NCBI GenBank assembly: GCA_903876795.1
Contig: CAIRBK010000060.1
Coordinates: forward strand, 62,001-126,000
Length of the DNA: 64,000 bases
Direction of reading: 5' to 3'
Origin: an uncultured Verrucomicrobiota bacterium
GTDB taxonomy: Bacteria; Verrucomicrobiota; Verrucomicrobiia; Opitutales; Opitutaceae
Shown here: piece by piece, positions 26,352 to 34,987 of the stretch
Layout of the letters: the number at the start of each line of letters is the position of its first letter
How positions within the stretch are numbered: position 1 is the stretch's first letter
Position numbers and translations under genes: made by a program
The notes under the pieces: generated by a model
Database searches by the model: none
Seen by the model: the letters and a program-made list of their open reading frames with translations, nothing else
What the model was told of the DNA's origin: nothing

Positions 26352-26653
26352 GGCACCTCATTAAGCAGAGTCGATGCCACTTACATAAGTCATTTTAATC
26401 CATGATTATGTAATATACATTATGCCGCATCCATCAGATTGCGAATCCAGCCGGTAAAAAATGCCTCCCAGGTTTTGTCCGCCGGCGAAGGCCACTTCCC
26501 GGAGGACTCCCTGCACCGGCCCAGGTCGTATGGCCGGGTCGGCGGAAGCCGGCCGTCTTCCCGCTATACGACACCGTCGGCAAAAACTTGAGGTCCCTGT
26601 CCCATGCGGGGTTTTCCCAAAAAGGAGGCGCGGTATCCGGGAAGACCTGACGC
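26352..26653. other. Upstream region of the flagellar operon, no gene recognised
   Basis: A 302-bp gap between flgF and the transporter gene, locally AT-rich next to flgF (26380-26420), as expected for a promoter. No convincing promoter was found. The minus-strand frames here are not similar to anything I know. A short mirror-like sequence GGAAGCCGGCCGTCTTCC lies at about 26545-26562. Confidence 0.3.
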
Positions 26654-27904
26654 TCAATCGACCCGGCGAGGCCCCAGGGCCAGCGGCAACAAAATGAGCA
26701 GGCCGGCGACAAAGAACCCGGCATTGACCAGGATCGCCACCCGGTAGCCGCCGAAAGCCACGAGCCAGCCAAACACCAGCGGACCGATCACGCCGGCGAG
26801 TTTGCCGAAGAAACCCCAATAGCCGAAAAATTCCCCGCCTCGTCCCGGCGGCGTGAGCGAGGACACCACCGCGCGGGCGGCGGATTGCAACGCGCCCATA
26901 CCCACGCCCGCCAGCGAGCTGACGAGGTAGAATTCGCCTTTCGAACGGCTGAGCGCGGCCCACACGCACACCACGATCCAGAGGAGCAGGGCCAGCACCA
27001 GCGCGGGCTTGGGCCCGGTGCGATCCTGAAGATAACCGAAGCCAAACGCACCCGCGACGCCCGCGAGCTGCAACAGCACAAACAGCCCGATCACCTCCTG
27101 CTGCGTCATGCCGATCACTTGGGTGGCGTAGAGCGCGGCGAACGCCACCACCGCCAGCAGGCCGGAGAGAAACACCGTGAGCGCCAAAAAGAAAACCGCC
27201 AGCGTGCGGTGCCGGGGCAACTCCTCCTTGATCCGGGCCAGCTGCCGCCAGCCGAGCGTCAGGGCGCTTTCGCCGGCTCCGAGCACACGGGGGCGCGCGC
27301 GTTCACGCAGGAGCAGCAGCGTGGGCAGGCTCGCGCCAAAGAAAAACACGCCGGTCATCAGAAACGTCCACGGCACGCGCCCCTCCCCGCCGCGGATGAT
27401 GAGCAGCGCCAACACCAGGCTGAGCAACCCGCCGAAATATCCGAAACTCCACCCATACCCGGAGATGCGCCCCACGTTCTCCGGCGTGCTGATCTCCGGC
27501 AGGAACGCCGCGCAGAAGTTCTCGCTCAATGAAAACGCGATGTTGGCCGCCATCATCAGGACCAAAGCGAGCGCCACCTCACCCGGGCCGACGAAATAAA
27601 GCGCGGCCGTCGCCACTGAACACGCGACGGCCGTGCCCATGAGAAACAGCTTCTTGCGCGCGGTGACGTCGGCCAGCGCACCCGCGAACGGAGCGAGCAG
27701 GATCACGACAAGCTGCGAGGCGGCCAGCGCAGTGCCCCACCAACCCGCCGCATGAGCGTCGCCGCCGGCGACCACCTTTTGGAAATACACCGCATACACG
27801 ACCGTGATGATGATCGTGGTGAACGCCGAGTTGGCGAAATCGAAGCAACACCAACCAAAGATTTCCCTGCGCCGGACCGGTTGACCGCCTTGTGATGCAT
27901 CCAT
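26654..27904 (-). CDS. MFS transporter, UMF1 (Atg22-like) family
   Basis: A 416-residue inner-membrane protein with about 12 hydrophobic segments. The family opening EIFGWCCFDFANSAFTTIIITVVY and the loop DVTARKKLFLMGT are typical of the bacterial relatives of the vacuolar effluxer Atg22. A mid-protein LSENFCAAFLPEISTPENVGRISGYGWSFGY is also characteristic. The true start is probably the ATG at 27904; an in-frame TTG lies five codons upstream. Substrate unknown. It is single and diverges from the desaturase gene. Confidence 0.82.
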   Translation of the reverse strand: MDASQGGQPVRRREIFGWCCFDFANSAFTTIIITVVYAVYFQKVVAGGDAHAAGWWGTALAASQLVVILLAPFAGALADVTARKKLFLMGTAVACSVATAALYFVGPGEVALALVLMMAANIAFSLSENFCAAFLPEISTPENVGRISGYGWSFGYFGGLLSLVLALLIIRGGEGRVPWTFLMTGVFFFGASLPTLLLLRERARPRVLGAGESALTLGWRQLARIKEELPRHRTLAVFFLALTVFLSGLLAVVAFAALYATQVIGMTQQEVIGLFVLLQLAGVAGAFGFGYLQDRTGPKPALVLALLLWIVVCVWAALSRSKGEFYLVSSLAGVGMGALQSAARAVVSSLTPPGRGGEFFGYWGFFGKLAGVIGPLVFGWLVAFGGYRVAILVNAGFFVAGLLILLPLALGPRRVD

Positions 27905-28072
27905 GCGCCCATGAGACAACGCCCCCCGCTCGGGCGCAAGCGGCGACCTCCGGCCGCCCAGCCCCCCCCCGGATGAAGGGAAACACGCCTCTGATTGTAA
28001 CCCGGCTTAACCAAACTCGGCTTGCGCCGATGATGGAGGGCTGTTCCCCTACGGCCTCAATCCCTTCCTCCC

Positions 28073-29284
28073 TTGTCCGATTCCGTCTCCTCCCGTCCCT
28101 CGTTTTTCCGCCGCGCGGCCACCGCCGTGACCCAGTGGATCGATTCTGATTATTGCCCCGAAGGCGCCGAAAAAATGCGCAACGAGCCCGACCGGGTCGA
28201 TTGGGTGCGCGTCATGCCCTTCGTGGTGCTCCACCTCGGCTGCTTCGGCGTCATCTGGGTGGGCGTAAGCGCCTTCGCCGCCTGGGCCGCCGTCGCCCTC
28301 TACTTTATCCGCATGTTTGCCGTGACCGGCATCCATCACCGCTATTTCTCGCACAAGACCTACAGCACCTCGCGCGCGGGCCAGTTTTTCCTCGCGCTCT
28401 GGGCCGGCACCACGGTGCAGCGCGGCTCGCTCTGGTGGGCCTACCACCACCGCCACCACCACCAGCACTCCGACGACCCCGAGGACGCGCACTCGCCGCA
28501 TGTGCATGGTTTCATTTGGTCGCACATCGGTTGGATCACCTCGCGTCGCAACTTCCCCACCGACTACTCCAAGGTGAAGGACCTGGCCAAGTTCCCCGAA
28601 CTCGTCTGGCTCAACCGCTTCGACCTCCTCGTGCCCATCGCTTACGCCTTCTCCATGTTCGGCTTCGGCGCCCTCCTTGAGCACTACGCACCCGGCCTCG
28701 GCACCAACGGCTGGCAGATGCTCGTCTGGGGCTTCTTCATCTCCACCACCGCACTCTTCCACGGCACGGCCTGCATCAACTCCTTCACACACCTCTGGGG
28801 CAAGCGTCGCTTCAACACCACCGACGACTCCCGCAACAGCTTCATCCTCGCCCTCGTCTGCCTGGGCGAAGGCTGGCACAACAACCACCACCGCTACCAG
28901 AGCTGCACCCGCAACGGCTTCTATTGGTGGGAGATCGACCCCACCTACTACGGCCTGAAGATGCTCTCCTGGACCGGCCTTATCTGGGGCCTCAAGGACG
29001 TCCCCCAATCCATCCTTGAGGAGGGTATGCGTGCCGAGCACCAGAACTCCGTCGCCGCCGCCCAGGCCAGCACGCTCACTCGTCCCGAAAACGCCTCCTC
29101 GCTGCGTCATGTGCTGCCCGCCGCCGCCGCCATCGCGGTGGCCACCGTCAACGCCTCGGGCACCCAGATCCCGCAAAAACCCGCCGCCGGCGTCCACAAG
29201 GACGTCTCCGAACTCGCCCACGAGCTCGGGCAAGCCAAGCCCGCCGCGCAGCCCCCCGCCGCCCCGACCGACCGCACGGCTTGA
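28073..29284 (+). CDS. Acyl-CoA/acyl-lipid desaturase
   Basis: A membrane di-iron desaturase of 403 residues that introduces a double bond into fatty acids. The three histidine boxes are HRYFSH (89-94), HHRHH with following HQH (125-132) and HNNHH (269-273), with hydrophobic spans between them. The C-terminal 70 residues are Ala/Pro-rich and not part of the enzyme core. The frame opens with a TTG at 28073; the first in-frame ATG is at residue 35, still before the first box, so the start is uncertain. It diverges from the MFS gene across a 150-bp spacer that should hold both promoters. Confidence 0.9.
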   Translation: MSDSVSSRPSFFRRAATAVTQWIDSDYCPEGAEKMRNEPDRVDWVRVMPFVVLHLGCFGVIWVGVSAFAAWAAVALYFIRMFAVTGIHHRYFSHKTYSTSRAGQFFLALWAGTTVQRGSLWWAYHHRHHHQHSDDPEDAHSPHVHGFIWSHIGWITSRRNFPTDYSKVKDLAKFPELVWLNRFDLLVPIAYAFSMFGFGALLEHYAPGLGTNGWQMLVWGFFISTTALFHGTACINSFTHLWGKRRFNTTDDSRNSFILALVCLGEGWHNNHHRYQSCTRNGFYWWEIDPTYYGLKMLSWTGLIWGLKDVPQSILEEGMRAEHQNSVAAAQASTLTRPENASSLRHVLPAAAAIAVATVNASGTQIPQKPAAGVHKDVSELAHELGQAKPAAQPPAAPTDRTA

Positions 29285-29515
29285 CCAAAGCACCGCGCGG
29301 CCGCCTGACCAACCACACCCGGCGGAGGCCGCGCGCCGAAAGGCCGGACACCTGTTCCCGATCCGTTGCTGGGGAGACCCGCAAAACACGGTCATCCTTG
29401 GCTACGGCTCAGCCCGCCGGGTCGAACGGTTCGCCCGATCCTACCAGAGGGACACGGGGCCCCGCAGGTGAGCCGCCATCGCCGGCACCTCCGCCTTGGA
29501 TAACACCGGGACAAC
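29285..29515. other. Downstream region of the desaturase gene, no gene seen
   Basis: Noncoding by appearance. I see no terminator with a T-run and no conserved frame. Confidence 0.3.
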
Positions 29516-29802
29516 GTGATTTACACCTACGATGGCACGATCTCCAAAGGCTATCCGTACGGCGCGGAAACGTTTTCGACCGCGATCACCTTTTCCCTGA
29601 CCTGCGCAGGCGGACTTTCCATCGGAGGTGCCGTCAACACCTGGCGCTGGTCCCGGGAGCGCTCGATGATGTCGCGATTGGGAACAGGGTCCTGGCAGTC
29701 GGACAAGTCGCCGAGCTGCAAAGCGTATCCGCGCTCAACATCACGGCCATTCCCGAACCCGCCGTTTGTGCCCCCAGACGGACCTCGCCGCTAACAGCAT
29801 AG
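29516..29802 (+). pseudogene. Possible decayed PEP-CTERM-type secreted protein
   Basis: Reading the plus strand in one frame gives IYTYDGTISKGYPYGAETF, which looks like the beta-rich repeat of surface or autotransporter-like proteins. After a frame change the sequence reads LDDVAIGNRVLAVGQVAEL, then ALNITAIPEPA. ITAIPEPA is the usual PEP sorting-signal context in Verrucomicrobia, but the hydrophobic helix and Arg tail that should follow are missing. This fits the 3' end of a lost gene, with at least one frameshift and a truncated end. Confidence 0.35.
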
Positions 29803-29868
29803 GGGGCGCTCCGAAACGGCGACGTTACGCCGCCTCCCCATCGGCACCGCAGGATCTGGACTCAAAGC

Positions 29869-29923
29869 GGCGCTTGTTCGGGAAATGACGGGAGTTTAAC
29901 CGTCGTCACGCCAAGGCTGAGTG
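29869..29923 (+). repeat. Left copy of imperfect direct repeat flanking the R-M genes
   Basis: It begins with GGCGCTTGTTCGG, identical to 32535-32547, then continues with partial matches AGTTTA, GTCG and GCTGAGTG in the same order as the right copy. It stands 170 bp upstream of the methyltransferase gene. Confidence 0.5.
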
Positions 29924-30094
29924 AATCCGGCGCTGAGGGAGGAGCAGCCAGGTGCAATGCAACATGGCCACATGCCAGTGATTAGGCCTCGCCCACCGTG
30001 CTTGCTTTCTTGCCCGGCTCCGGGCAAGATCATGGATCCGCGGCTGTTGCACGCAAACCTCGCGATACACACCTAAAGCGCTCCTCCTCATCGC

Positions 30095-31744
30095 ATGATG
30101 CACTTGCTGACCACGTCCAAAGCCGGTGTTGTTTACACCAAGCCGTGGATGGTCGCTCTCATTTTGGATCTCGCCGGCTACACGCCAGACCGCGACCTGG
30201 GCCGCATGATTGCCGTAGAGCCCTCCGCCGGCGATGGCGCTTTTCTTGAAGAGATGGTTCGCCGGCTAGTCGCATCCTGCCGACTGCATGGAACACCGCT
30301 GGATGAAACGACCGAAGCCATTCGTGCCTACGAAATCAGTTCCGAGGCCGTGCATCGATCTACAGAACTCGTCACCAACACCTTGATCGAGCTGCATTTC
30401 TCGGACGCTCTCGCATCCCGACTCGCGCAGTCATGGATCAAGGAGGCCGATTTCTTGGAATCCTCCCCTGGCTTTCCCTTCGCCGACCTCGTAGTCGGTA
30501 ACCCTCCCTACATCCGCCTTGAGGCGATTCCATCGGCTAAAGCGGCCTTTTACCGCTCCTTCAGCGCCATGCGCGGGCGGGCAGACATCTATATCGCTTT
30601 TTATCAAGCCGCCATGCTCCAGCTTAAATCCGGCGGCGTATGCGCTTTCATCTGTGCCGACCGCTGGATGCTCAACGACTACGGGAGCGGCTTGCGTGAA
30701 TTCATCACCACCCAAGGCTACAACGTGCGTTACGTGATCGAAGCTCACGATGTCGCCGCCTTTGAACGCGAAGTCTCGGCCTATCCGGCAGTCACCGTAA
30801 TCGCCAGGGAGCAACAAGGCCCGGTCATCGTCGCCAAGGCACTGCCCGGCATCGAGACCGCCGACCGCGCCGACTTGCGCAACCTGATCACCAGCGCCCG
30901 TTCCGGCCCAACCCTGCGCGCAGCCCGCTTCGCCGACTGGTTCCAGGCGGGGGAACCGTGGCCATGCTCTTCGCCTGAGTCGCTGCAACTGCTCAAATAT
31001 CTCGAAGCGACCTGCCACCCGCTCGAAGACAGGAACACCGGGACCAAGATCGGCATCGGCGTGGCAACCGGCGCAGACCGTGTTTTCATCAAGGCCCAAA
31101 AACCCGACATTGAGCCAGACCGCCTCCTTCCTATTGCACTCGCATCGGATCTCGCAGGCGGTCGCGTCCACTGGTCCGGCCACTACCTCGTCAATCCCTG
31201 GAACGAGCAAGGTCTCGTCAACCTGACCGACTACCCGCGCCTGGCCGCATACCTCGAGCCGCACCGGGTCCAACTCCGCGACCGACACACCGCGAAGGAT
31301 TGCCCTCATCACTGGCACAAGACCATCGACCGCGTGACGCTTTCCCGGGCTGCACAGGAAAAACTCTACATCGCCGACATCAAAGATCGCCTCCTCCCCG
31401 CCCTCGACACCGGAAAGACCTACCCGCAGCACAACCTCTACTGGATCACCTCGGAGGCGTGGGACCTGCGTGTCCTTGGCGCGTTGCTCATGTCGGCCGT
31501 CGGCGAATTTTTTATCCACTGCTACGGCGTGCGTATGCGCGGCGGTTTTTTGCGTTTTCAGGCACAATACCTCCGCCGCATCCGTGTCCCCGATCCCGCG
31601 AGCTTGAGCACAGATTTAAAACAACAACTAAGCGATGCCTTTGACCGTCAAGACACCACCGCAGCGACCCGCGCCGCACTAAAGGCATACGGCATTACCA
31701 GCATCCCCCGCGACCTGCCCCACACGCCTCAAAATGGCTCTTAA
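30095..31744 (+). CDS. Type II DNA adenine methyltransferase, PaeR7I/XhoI type
   Basis: A 549-residue N6-adenine methyltransferase. The SAM-binding motif is EPSAGDGAF (42-50) and the catalytic motif NPPYIRLE (136-143); the rest is a target-recognition region. The length is near that of M.PaeR7I. The partner nuclease gene overlaps its 3' end by 11 bp and belongs to the XhoI family, so the expected site is CTCGAG, methylated on adenine. The gene itself contains a CTCGAG site at 31253-31258. Either of two ATGs at 30095 and 30098 may start translation. Confidence 0.88.
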   Translation: MMHLLTTSKAGVVYTKPWMVALILDLAGYTPDRDLGRMIAVEPSAGDGAFLEEMVRRLVASCRLHGTPLDETTEAIRAYEISSEAVHRSTELVTNTLIELHFSDALASRLAQSWIKEADFLESSPGFPFADLVVGNPPYIRLEAIPSAKAAFYRSFSAMRGRADIYIAFYQAAMLQLKSGGVCAFICADRWMLNDYGSGLREFITTQGYNVRYVIEAHDVAAFEREVSAYPAVTVIAREQQGPVIVAKALPGIETADRADLRNLITSARSGPTLRAARFADWFQAGEPWPCSSPESLQLLKYLEATCHPLEDRNTGTKIGIGVATGADRVFIKAQKPDIEPDRLLPIALASDLAGGRVHWSGHYLVNPWNEQGLVNLTDYPRLAAYLEPHRVQLRDRHTAKDCPHHWHKTIDRVTLSRAAQEKLYIADIKDRLLPALDTGKTYPQHNLYWITSEAWDLRVLGALLMSAVGEFFIHCYGVRMRGGFLRFQAQYLRRIRVPDPASLSTDLKQQLSDAFDRQDTTAATRAALKAYGITSIPRDLPHTPQNGS

Positions 31745-32468
31745 CCTCGCAAACTACGAAAAAAAGGCTGCGCAATCGGTGAAAGCCTTTGGGAGCAACC
31801 GCAACACGGCCCTACAAAAGCAGATCGAAGCCGGTAAACCCGACGCCGGCAGTCGCGGCGCAGTCACATCCGGCAAAAACATGGATGGTTTCGTCGGGAT
31901 GATGATCGATCTCGTCGAGGCCAACGGACTCGCGAACGCGACGATCGTTCGCGAAGGCCGGATCCCTCTCACACTGCCAGGCTTTTTCCGCCCCACCAAA
32001 CAATGGGACATGCTTGTGCTCCGGGATAACCGGCTCATCGCCGCACTGGAGCTTAAGTCCCAAGTCGGCTCCTTCGGGAACAATTTCAACAACCGCACCG
32101 AAGAAGCCATCGGCACCGCGCAAGACCTGTGGACGGCCTTTCGCGAAGGGTCTTTCGGCGACTCGCCTCGCCCTTTCGTCGGCTGGCTGATGCTGGTGGA
32201 GGATTCACCCGGCTCCCGCCGCCCAATCCGCGACCGCAGCCAGCACTTCCCCGTGCGCGCCGAGTTCCAAGGCGCATCCTATATCGAACGCTACAACTTG
32301 CTCTGCAAAAAACTCGTTCAGGAACAACTCTACACAACTGCTGCGGTGCTGGCGACACCACCGACCGCGACCAAGAACGGCAAATTCGAAGAAGTAAGCG
32401 GCATGACGAGCCTCAAGACTTTCGTCACGAGCTTCGCCGGCCACATTGCGTCCGAAGCGGCGCGGTGA
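31734..32468 (+). CDS. Type II restriction endonuclease, PaeR7I/XhoI family
   Basis: A 244-residue nuclease, close to the family's usual length. Family blocks are [35 protein letters not shown] and the PD-(D/E)XK core: Asp92 in QWDMLVL and Glu106-x-Lys108 in [10 protein letters not shown]. It should cut CTCGAG. It starts inside the end of the methyltransferase gene, so the two are translationally linked, an order that lets methylation come first. The pair is a compact, potentially mobile unit. Confidence 0.9.
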   Translation: MALNLANYEKKAAQSVKAFGSNRNTALQKQIEAGKPDAGSRGAVTSGKNMDGFVGMMIDLVEANGLANATIVREGRIPLTLPGFFRPTKQWDMLVLRDNRLIAALELKSQVGSFGNNFNNRTEEAIGTAQDLWTAFREGSFGDSPRPFVGWLMLVEDSPGSRRPIRDRSQHFPVRAEFQGASYIERYNLLCKKLVQEQLYTTAAVLATPPTATKNGKFEEVSGMTSLKTFVTSFAGHIASEAAR

Positions 32469-32534
32469 TCAGCCGTCGTTACGATTAGGCCCAACCCAAA
32501 ATGGTCGGATCTTTTACCCGTTTTCATTTTGGCT

Positions 32535-32584
32535 GGCGCTTGTTCGGTTAAGGATACCTCCAGTTTACGAGTCGAAGCTGAGTG
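32535..32584 (+). repeat. Right copy of imperfect direct repeat flanking the R-M genes
   Basis: It starts with the same 13 bases as 29869-29881 and continues with AGTTTA, GTCG and AAGCTGAGTG. It lies 66 bp after the nuclease stop codon. A near-symmetric position around the two genes suggests an insertion boundary. Confidence 0.5.
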
Positions 32585-32709
32585 GAGGTCAGCCAGTGGG
32601 TAAGCATTTCGGGGCATCCCCAGCGGGTGCGCGGCCGTAACACGTGTGGCTGCCGGTTGGTTTTTCATCGCCTCGCGACGCCCGGCTCCCTCCCCTTTTG
32701 CCAATACCT

Positions 32710-34014
32710 ATGTCACGTCTCGCCATCATCGGCACCGGCATCGCCGGCATGGGCTCCGCCCACTTCCTCCACCCCCATCACGACCTCACCCTCTTCGAAG
32801 CCGCCGACTATGTGGGCGGCCACACCCACACCGTGTGCGCCACCGAGCCCGGCACCGGCCGCGAAGTGCCGATCGACACCGGCTTCATGGTCTACAACGA
32901 GGTCACCTACCCGCTCCTCACCCGCCTGTTCGCGCTCCTGCAGGTTACGGTGAAAAAGACCTCCATGTCTTTCGCCGTGCGCGACGATACCGGCGGTCTC
33001 GAATGGTGCGGCTCCTCGCTCAACCACCTCTTCGCGCAGCGCAAAAACCTCTTTAATCTGCGCTTCATCAAAATGCTCCTGGCGGTCAACCGCTTCAACC
33101 AGGAGGCGGTCGCCGCGCTCGACGACCCCCAGACCTCCGAAATCACCCTCGGAGAATACGTGCGCCGCCGCGCCTACGGCGAAGATTTCTTCAACCTCTA
33201 CCTCGTGCCCATGAGCAGCGCCGTGTGGAGCACACCGCCCGAGCTCATGCTCTCCTTCCCCGCGGCCAGCCTGCTGCGCTTCTTCCACAACCACGGCTTC
33301 CTGGGGCTGCACACCCAGCACCAATGGCTCACGGTGGACGGCGGCTCCCGCGAATACCGCGAGCGCCTCATCGCGCCTTTCCGCGACAAGATCCAACTCA
33401 ACCGCTCCGCCGTGCGCATCATCCGCAGCCCCGCCGCAGCGGGAAAGGCCGCCGCCGTCACGGTCATGACCGCCGACGGCGCCACCCACGCGTTTGACCG
33501 GGTGATCGTCGCCACCCACGCCGACCAGGCCCTGCGCCTTCTCGTCAACCCCACGCCCGACGAGTCGCGGCTCCTCGGTGAATTCAAATACCAGGCCAAC
33601 GTCGCCACGCTCCACACCGACGCGTCCGTCATGCCCCGCACTCCCCTCGCCCGCGCCGCCTGGAACTACCAGCTCACCCGCGACGCCGCCGGCCGCATCT
33701 ACCCCGCCACGCACTACTGGATGAACAAGCTCCAGGGAGTCTCCGATCGCGAAAACTATCTCGTCTCCATCAACCGGCCCGAGGCCATCGATCCGGCCAA
33801 GGTCATCCGGCGCATCGACTACACCCACCCGCTGTTCAGCCTCGGGGCGGTGCGTGCGCAGACCGAGCTGCCCGCGCTCAACGAGCGGGCGCGCGGCCGC
33901 ACCGAGACCTATTTCGCCGGCAGCTATTTCCGCCACGGCTTCCACGAAGACGCCTTCATGAGCGCCGTGAACCTCAGCGAACTCCTCCTGGCCCGCGACC
34001 CCTGGACGGCTTGA
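32710..34014 (+). CDS. FAD-dependent amine-oxidase-like flavoprotein (COG2907)
   Basis: A 434-residue oxidoreductase. The FAD-binding GTGIAGMGSAHFL at residues 7-19 is followed by FEAADYVGGHTHTV and IDTGFMVYN, the pattern of COG2907 NAD/FAD-binding proteins. The C-terminal FAGSYFRHGFHEDAF is also typical. The ATG at 32710 is chosen because the Rossmann strand begins three residues later. In many bacteria the gene sits with DUF1365 and a cyclopropane-fatty-acid synthase-like gene; neither is present here, although a fatty-acid desaturase is 3.4 kb away. A role in fatty-acid modification is an inference. Confidence 0.82.
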   Translation: MSRLAIIGTGIAGMGSAHFLHPHHDLTLFEAADYVGGHTHTVCATEPGTGREVPIDTGFMVYNEVTYPLLTRLFALLQVTVKKTSMSFAVRDDTGGLEWCGSSLNHLFAQRKNLFNLRFIKMLLAVNRFNQEAVAALDDPQTSEITLGEYVRRRAYGEDFFNLYLVPMSSAVWSTPPELMLSFPAASLLRFFHNHGFLGLHTQHQWLTVDGGSREYRERLIAPFRDKIQLNRSAVRIIRSPAAAGKAAAVTVMTADGATHAFDRVIVATHADQALRLLVNPTPDESRLLGEFKYQANVATLHTDASVMPRTPLARAAWNYQLTRDAAGRIYPATHYWMNKLQGVSDRENYLVSINRPEAIDPAKVIRRIDYTHPLFSLGAVRAQTELPALNERARGRTETYFAGSYFRHGFHEDAFMSAVNLSELLLARDPWTA

Positions 34015-34051
34015 GAGTCGGGACTCCGTTCTGAACCCGGTTTCAAAACAG

Positions 34052-34834
34052 ATGACGGACGCGGCCTTTCTTGACGGACAAAGCACACCGAAGGCGATGC
34101 GCACCAAACAGGTTCTCGCAGGGCTGTTTCTGTCCCGGTTCGACAAGGCGGGATTGCGCGCACTCGGCTTCTCAAGTTTTACCGAGGCCTTCAATGCGAT
34201 TGGTTTCGCCTTGGGTGCCCGACCCGCCTCGATCAAGAATTACCGCGACGAATTTGACCCGATCTACTCGTCGAAGAGAAAGGGATGGCACCGACGACCG
34301 ACGCGCGACCACTGCAAAGCGGCAAGCGACCAGTATGCAGATATGTCGCTGAAGGAGTTCACCGCGCTGTTGAAATCGCTGATTTACGACCGCGGTTCAC
34401 TCGATGTCATCACCGAAGAAGCGGAGGCCGAACAAGGAAAGGAAAGCTCGTTCGCGAAACGCCTCATCACGGGGCAGGCGGCGGAAAAATATTTTGAAGT
34501 CGTTCACCCCACCCTCCCGACGCTGTCGGACTACGCCTTGGAGAACGTTACCGACATCGGCTGCGGTTTTGACTTTCGATTAAGGAAATCAGGACTGGAC
34601 GACTTTCTGGCCGTCGAGGTCAAGGGCTTGAACGATACACGCGGGACCATCTCTCTCACCGAAAAGGAGCATCGGGTTGCCGGGCTGCTCTCCCAGCGGT
34701 TTTACCTTTTTGTGGTCCGCAATTTCCGGGAAAAGCCTTTCCACACGATTTACTGCGATCCCCTGAAATCCGATCTCATGTTTACGCGCCAAGAAACCCA
34801 AATCACCCATGTAAATTGGCGGGTCACAGTTTAG
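34052..34834 (+). CDS. Stand-alone PD-(D/E)XK protein with NOV/DUF3883-like C-terminus
   Basis: A 260-residue protein. Residues 140-230 resemble the DUF3883 (NO VEIN C-terminal) nuclease fold: GQAAEKYFEVVHP, then DIGCGFDFRL (Asp174) and LAVEVKGLN (Glu189, Lys191), then EKEHRVAGLL. The arrangement Asp-(14)-Glu-x-Lys fits a PD-(D/E)XK active site. The N-terminal 110 residues (AMRTKQVLAGLFLSRFDKAG) are helical and may bind DNA. Proteins like this are found as orphan restriction enzymes or parts of defence systems. It lies 1.6 kb from the R-M pair with no methyltransferase of its own. Confidence 0.7.
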   Translation: MTDAAFLDGQSTPKAMRTKQVLAGLFLSRFDKAGLRALGFSSFTEAFNAIGFALGARPASIKNYRDEFDPIYSSKRKGWHRRPTRDHCKAASDQYADMSLKEFTALLKSLIYDRGSLDVITEEAEAEQGKESSFAKRLITGQAAEKYFEVVHPTLPTLSDYALENVTDIGCGFDFRLRKSGLDDFLAVEVKGLNDTRGTISLTEKEHRVAGLLSQRFYLFVVRNFREKPFHTIYCDPLKSDLMFTRQETQITHVNWRVTV

Positions 34835-34863
34835 TGCGGGTTGCTGAAAAAAATCGGGTCGGC

Positions 34864-34907
34864 GTGAGGGGAGAAGCGGGCTCGGCCAAGGCGGTTTATC
34901 CCCTCAC
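34864..34907. repeat. Long inverted repeat after the nuclease-like gene
   Basis: GTGAGGGG (34864-34871) and CCCCTCAC (34900-34907) form an 8-bp perfect stem with a 28-nt loop between two convergent genes. There is no T-run on either strand, so it could be a weak bidirectional terminator. Confidence 0.4.
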
Positions 34908-34987
34908 TCCCAGAGTTCGACGAGCCGAGTTATGTCAGAAACACACCCAAGTCTAAAAGCATCCAGCCATTGGGGTGATTTGCCGTC

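Noticed and set aside
26363..26379. Sigma-54 promoter TGGCAT-N5-CTGCT before flgF
   Set aside because: The GG-N10-GC spacing fits, but transcription would begin about two bases before the ATG and would leave out the GAGG Shine-Dalgarno sequence.
28049..29395. A 448-codon minus-strand frame over the desaturase
   Set aside because: It is antisense to a gene with all three histidine boxes and has no recognisable product.
30431..31567. A 378-codon minus-strand frame over the methyltransferase
   Set aside because: It is antisense to a gene with intact SAM-binding and NPPY motifs.
30095..32468. Avoidance of CTCGAG near the R-M genes
   Set aside because: Several CTCGAG sites are readily seen in the window, including one in the methyltransferase gene.
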